DNA from: Dehalogenimonas sp. THU2
GTDB taxonomy: Bacteria; Chloroflexota; Dehalococcoidia; Dehalococcoidales; Dehalococcoidaceae
Assembly (NCBI RefSeq): GCF_039749495.1
Contig: NZ_JBDLLU010000008.1
Location: forward strand, 25,281-89,280
Direction: 5' to 3'
DNA: 64,000 nt
The notes beneath the pieces are model-generated. The model ran no database searches. It had not been told where the DNA came from and was given only the letters and a program-made list of their open reading frames with translations. Position 1 is the first letter of the stretch. Every line of letters begins with the position of its first letter. The position numbers and the translations under genes are program-made. Positions 60,094-64,000 of the stretch are shown here, in pieces.

Positions 60094-62907
60094 ATGATGG
60101 TCTATGATAAGGGCGCAAAGAACCACCCAACTGGTGATGAAATCCTTTCTTTATTGACCAGATTACCCGGCGCAGTCGGAAGTCTTGTTTTTGCGTTTCC
60201 AGGCAGTCGGTCAGAAAATGATGCGTGGCTGGATTTGTGGTTTCTCGAACGTAACCGAAAATATTTCAATCAAGCGATCACTGACGAGGATAAATGTCTT
60301 ATTCACGAGACATTTCCTACCCTGAGTCAAGGTGCACTTGCTGAACCAGTACGCCTAAAATCTATCGAGCCTCACTACTTCAGAGGATTTCGTTCGCTTC
60401 AGCAACCGATTGACGTGGATGGAAATCTAGTTGTGTTTGAGGGGCGAAACAGCTCTGGCAAAACAAGCCTTGCAGAGGCGCTCGAGTGGCTATTTACCGG
60501 CCAGCTATCAAGACGTGAAAACAAAGAATTGGGTAGTCCGCGAGAATTAGAAAAATGCATTGGGAATGAGTTTCGTCCGGAAAACCATCAGACTTGGGTC
60601 AAGGCAACTTTTACTTTCAGGGAGGATGAAAAGACCAGACCACTCACCATGTGTCGGGTTTTAAAGTGCGACTACGGATCTACTTTGGAATCAAAGTGTA
60701 ACTCCACGCTTTCAATAGATGATGTTGAGCTTTCAAGGGAGGAAGAGTTACAAGAGCTAGATCGGTTATTTGCTTCCGAAACCCCTTTGCTGATGCAACA
60801 TACGCTACGGGATTTTGTGCAAAATAACCCCCGCGACCGCCGGAAATACTTTGAACGTTTATTAAAACTTGAAGAATTGACTGATCTGATTGGAAAGGCG
60901 GTTGTAGGCCCTGTTCGTTTGAAAGAGTTCTTGAGCCCGACGGAGAGTAGGGCCTTAAAAGACTTACATACTCTTGAAGGATTGATAGATAATGACAAGT
61001 CAAAAAAGGCTTGTGGTCAGCTATATCAGAGCAAAGAGGGCGATCTCTTAGAGAGAATACGTCAGTCTCTCATGAAAGTCGCACGCCAAGAGGTTATTGG
61101 AGTAGTAAGTGAAACCACCGAATTCGACCAGATTTGCACAATCTTTCAACAAGAACAGGAAAAGGCCAAACAGAAATCGTTCCCCCTTCTAGATAAATTG
61201 CGTCCGAAAAGGTTGCTCGATACCCATACGAAAATGGATTATACCAAGGAAACAGAAGACATTTGTATTCAAGTTAACAGGGCTTGGAGAGAATTTGAAT
61301 CAGCAAGTGAAGCCGCTAAGGCAGTAGGTGAGGAGCGTATCGTAATATCACAAGTCTTAGGAATTCTTATGCACAATAAGCTTGTTCGAGACGGATTACC
61401 AACACAGAAATGCCCCTTGTGCGAATATAAAAACATTGAGACGCTCACGACAGCGCGAATTTCAGAAATACGGGGTTGGGCGCCAACACAAGAAGCCGAG
61501 AAATCCACAAGACAAGCCTTGCAACAAAGTTTCAATCTTCTAGTTCAACTCGCGGGAAAAGTCGTGAAAGAATGGGAAGAATTCATCCCCAAATCTCCTT
61601 CCGACGAAGAATGGCAAGATGCCTTACAAGAGACAAATGATGAACTGAAAGTAGCCACCCAAGCATTGCGGAAGATAAGAGATGAAGTAACTATGAGATA
61701 TGCCACGAATCTGTCATACCTCAAAGACTTAAGTAGAAAGCCGCCCGTGATCCCGGAAAGTCTAAGCAAATGTGAAGAGCATATGGGGCGATTTCTGAAA
61801 GCTATTAGAGAATTTGACGATATCGTGGCGATTGTCCACCAATATAGGGATGCCTTCTCCAAAGTCGAAGGTGCCACCAGCGCTGTGGCTAGGGTGGACC
61901 CAAAGTATAGAATGCGAGAGGCATGGTTGTTATGCGCACAGAATTGTGTTGCGGTGGCAGAAGACCTCAGGTGGGAATATGCAAAGCGCGCAACGCAGAA
62001 TGACTTGGAAACCATCCGTGATGCGTTGATCAACTACAGGAAACATTTCCTTGAAGCCAAACGAACATCTTTTAACAACGGAATCGAAGCAGTCTGGCGA
62101 TCGCTTCGATCTGATAAGTATTCGTCATTTAGCCAGCTCCACATTCCTGAACCTAGAGGAAGGGGCTTTCCCATCGAGATTGAGGTGAAAGCGGTCTTAG
62201 ATGATGGCGAACAGAAAAAAGAAGTTGACGCACTGAGGGTATTCAGTGAATCTCAGGTCAATGCGCTTGGAATAGCTGCGTTCGTCACAAGGTCTAAAAT
62301 GCTCGGTCATCGAATGTTAATATTTGATGACCCCGTCCAATCGATGGACGAAGAACACTTCAAGACATTTGCGAAGGAAGTGCTCAATCATGTTCTTGAA
62401 GAAGGCTTTCAAGTAATACTGTTAACACATAATGACACATTCTCTCGAGACATCAGTTATTATCATCAAGACCGACCAGAGCCTGAATATGTCACTATGA
62501 AAACCGTACTTAATAAACGAAAAGGTTGTATTATCGAGGAAGGCAATAGGCGGGTATTTGAACGTCTTAAACGTGCAGAGGAGAAGATTGACGAAGGACA
62601 TTTAGAGCCAGCTTGGGCATTAATTCGACGAGCGATTGAGAGATTGTATCTCATCGCTCAGGTTAAGTACGGACCGTCGACGTTCGAACCTGGAACTTGG
62701 CAGGACCAGACCGCGGATCATATGTGGAATAATGGTGCCGGTGAGATTATTGAGGGTAGGAAACCGGGATCCGGGAAGGAACTATATGATTTACTCGACA
62801 AAACCGTAGCTGGTAGTCACGACAAGTCCCCTCGAGGGGAAACTGATTTGCGAAATGGTATCAAATACTTGAGGGGTATGTTGGGAGAGTTACGCTTAGG
62901 GGGTTGA
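60094..62907 (+). CDS. SMC/Rad50-like ATPase with zinc hook, possible defence protein
   Basis: A 937-residue ATPase. Residues about 1-90 form an unrecognised cap. Walker A GRNSSGKTSLAEALEWLF is at 117-124 onward. Coiled coils flank a zinc hook CPLC at C440-C443, and the second half has LMIFDDPVQSMDEEH (Walker B/D-loop, about 742-756) and ILLTHNDTF. The C-terminal 130 residues (ERLKRAEEKIDEGHLEPAWA onward) are a helical domain of unknown role. The architecture resembles stand-alone RloC/Rad50-like phage-defence ATPases, but no nuclease motif was found. AGGAGG precedes ATG 60094. Confidence 0.8.
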   Translation: MMVYDKGAKNHPTGDEILSLLTRLPGAVGSLVFAFPGSRSENDAWLDLWFLERNRKYFNQAITDEDKCLIHETFPTLSQGALAEPVRLKSIEPHYFRGFRSLQQPIDVDGNLVVFEGRNSSGKTSLAEALEWLFTGQLSRRENKELGSPRELEKCIGNEFRPENHQTWVKATFTFREDEKTRPLTMCRVLKCDYGSTLESKCNSTLSIDDVELSREEELQELDRLFASETPLLMQHTLRDFVQNNPRDRRKYFERLLKLEELTDLIGKAVVGPVRLKEFLSPTESRALKDLHTLEGLIDNDKSKKACGQLYQSKEGDLLERIRQSLMKVARQEVIGVVSETTEFDQICTIFQQEQEKAKQKSFPLLDKLRPKRLLDTHTKMDYTKETEDICIQVNRAWREFESASEAAKAVGEERIVISQVLGILMHNKLVRDGLPTQKCPLCEYKNIETLTTARISEIRGWAPTQEAEKSTRQALQQSFNLLVQLAGKVVKEWEEFIPKSPSDEEWQDALQETNDELKVATQALRKIRDEVTMRYATNLSYLKDLSRKPPVIPESLSKCEEHMGRFLKAIREFDDIVAIVHQYRDAFSKVEGATSAVARVDPKYRMREAWLLCAQNCVAVAEDLRWEYAKRATQNDLETIRDALINYRKHFLEAKRTSFNNGIEAVWRSLRSDKYSSFSQLHIPEPRGRGFPIEIEVKAVLDDGEQKKEVDALRVFSESQVNALGIAAFVTRSKMLGHRMLIFDDPVQSMDEEHFKTFAKEVLNHVLEEGFQVILLTHNDTFSRDISYYHQDRPEPEYVTMKTVLNKRKGCIIEEGNRRVFERLKRAEEKIDEGHLEPAWALIRRAIERLYLIAQVKYGPSTFEPGTWQDQTADHMWNNGAGEIIEGRKPGSGKELYDLLDKTVAGSHDKSPRGETDLRNGIKYLRGMLGELRLGG

Positions 62908-62988
62908 TTGATAAAGTTAACCAACGGGTTAGTCACGGCTCTTGTCTACAAGAAGCGACCAGCAGAAAAGAGTGGCCACTTCAGATAA

Positions 62989-63525
62989 CTAGTCCGGCTT
63001 TCTAATATGATTAGGCCCAATCTCAGGATAGAGAGTAAACAAAGGATTCGACCAATATTGATCTCCAGCTTCGATTCCTTTCTTGGTGAGGTGGTAATAA
63101 GTCCGTTCTGGAGCCGGTGGGAACTTATCTTGCATGCTAGACATCTCATTTTGGCCGGTTACCTCGACCCACCCCAGCCGCTTCAACACCCCGAAATACA
63201 TCAGGAACGAGTGGTAACGCATATGGGTAAACTTCCGTGACACCTTTTTAAGCTGCTTCTGATAGATCTGTTCAGCGAATTCCTCAGTGACATCCACACC
63301 CCGGACCACCTGCTTGCTGATGATCCGTTCAGCACGATCCCGTGCGGTCGCCCTGGCCAGGGCTTCTTTATATTCGTAATTGATGTCAGCCTGGGGTGCG
63401 CCGCGCTCCGGATCTATCCGCGGTGCACCTTCCGGCCCGTTTCCTAGAAGAAACTCCCGGATAAACCATCCGCAGCCAAACGGCCGGATAAAACCGCCAC
63501 TTTTCGGTCTCAGTTCCATCACCAT
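62989..63525 (-). CDS. Hypothetical protein with winged-helix-like C-terminus
   Basis: A 178-residue protein. The N-terminus MELRPKSGGFIRPFGCGWFI is followed by a long basic helical part (EALARATARDRAERIISKQV), then MYFGVLKRLGWVEVTGQNEM and TYYHLTKKGIEAGDQYW, which looks like the last helix and wing of a winged helix. DNA binding is an inference. It begins 9 nt after the ArdC-like gene stop on the same strand, so the two are an operon. Confidence 0.6.
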   Translation of the reverse strand: MVMELRPKSGGFIRPFGCGWFIREFLLGNGPEGAPRIDPERGAPQADINYEYKEALARATARDRAERIISKQVVRGVDVTEEFAEQIYQKQLKKVSRKFTHMRYHSFLMYFGVLKRLGWVEVTGQNEMSSMQDKFPPAPERTYYHLTKKGIEAGDQYWSNPLFTLYPEIGPNHIRKPD

Positions 63526-63534
63526 AAACCTGCC

Positions 63535-64000
63535 TCAGACCACCCCTACCGGCTTTTTCGCCAGGGACTCCATGCCCTCAATGATTCTGGTGGTCACCTG
63601 GCGAATCGAGGCCAGGTTTTTCTCTAAGACTTTCTTGTCTTGCGCCCATAGAGCGACATAGGGGAAGGATCTTGTTCCGGTATCAAAACCAAAGTGAGCC
63701 CCGACAGCAAAGGCGGCACTTTCGGCAATCGTCTCGGCATCTCTCCTGGGGATGTGGAACACGCCTTCGGAGTAGTAATGCGCCACCTCATGAATCAGCG
63801 TCTTCAATTGCTGACCGCGGGATTCCTCCGGCCGGACCCAGATTTCCTTGCCGGAAAAGTAGCCCTTGATCGCTGGATTCTGATCCGGCCGGGAATCAAA
63901 ACCAACAGACACACCCTGAATCCTGACAAGGTGAAGAATGTTATCGAAGAGCTCCTCATTGGCTTCACCGGTAAGCACCGGTACCTCGAATTCAGGCAGC
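63535..64000 (-). CDS. ArdC-like antirestriction protein, 5' partial
   Basis: The minus-strand frame enters from the window's right edge, so the N-terminus is missing (about 155 codons seen). The metallopeptidase motif TLIHEVAHYYSEG (HExxH) is followed by DAETIAESAAFAVGAHFGFD, supplying the third ligand, and RSFPYVALWAQDKKVLEKNL. This matches the C-terminal half of ArdC/COG4227 proteins carried by conjugative elements, which protect incoming DNA from restriction. It supports a plasmid or ICE origin for the 56-64 kb block. Confidence 0.75.
   Translation of the reverse strand, partial: LPEFEVPVLTGEANEELFDNILHLVRIQGVSVGFDSRPDQNPAIKGYFSGKEIWVRPEESRGQQLKTLIHEVAHYYSEGVFHIPRRDAETIAESAAFAVGAHFGFDTGTRSFPYVALWAQDKKVLEKNLASIRQVTTRIIEGMESLAKKPVGVV

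Noticed and set aside
1..64000. CRISPR array or rRNA genes
   Set aside because: No regularly spaced direct repeats and no rRNA-like sequence were seen on reading both strands.

Overview
The window looks like a chromosome segment of an organohalide-respiring Chloroflexota bacterium of the class Dehalococcoidia, most like Dehalogenimonas. The grounds are five TAT-targeted reductive dehalogenase genes (rdhA), none with an rdhB next to it, a B12-dependent ribonucleotide reductase, B12-binding radical SAM proteins, and the feo and nfn housekeeping genes. The genus is inferred from gene content and was not tested by a search.

From 1 to 25.9 kb the sequence is ordinary GC-rich core. It holds a split zinc-uptake set (znuA after a Fur-type regulator at the left edge, znuB-znuC further in), an MFS exporter, a VOC protein, pyrD, a large exported propeller/fibronectin-like protein, dnaJ, two flavoproteins, ybeY, rubrerythrin, a CCA-adding enzyme, an Rrf2 regulator with a cysteine desulfurase, an NfnAB-like oxidoreductase pair, one rdhA on the minus strand, and a fur-feoB-zinc ribbon-DtxR/FeoA iron operon with a clear promoter and operator.

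A tRNA-Ala(UGC) at 25.8 kb marks the left edge of an AT-richer accessory island. Right after it lies the middle of a SNF2-type helicase; the N-terminus of what looks like the same family lies at 55.6-55.9 kb on the opposite strand. This layout fits an inversion or rearrangement of the whole 26-55.6 kb block. Inside are relics (a Crp/Fnr gene with an in-frame TAG, and an internally deleted IS21-family element with a 5-bp target duplication), regulators (MerR, NarL-type and propeller/OmpR-type two-component systems, a GAF-PAS protein, a receiver that has lost its phospho-acceptor), flavin genes (ribBA and two PNPOx-like paralogs), three radical SAM genes and two tandem rdhA genes. Then comes a GC-rich nrdJ cassette flanked by two small DUF2795-like proteins, and two more rdhA.

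The most striking signal is a roughly 122-nt structured RNA present twice (36952-37072 and 50192-50315), nearly identical though 13 kb apart. One copy precedes a radical SAM/B12 radical SAM pair and the other precedes nrdJ. It does not show the usual cobalamin-riboswitch core and is best read as a riboswitch-like leader tied to radical/B12 enzymes.

From 56 to 64 kb the window holds an integrated plasmid- or ICE-like segment: a sliding-clamp (DnaN) homolog with a long low-complexity tail, an ArdC-like antirestriction/metalloprotease protein cut by the window edge, a zinc-hook SMC-like ATPase that may be a defence gene, and several unrecognised small genes.
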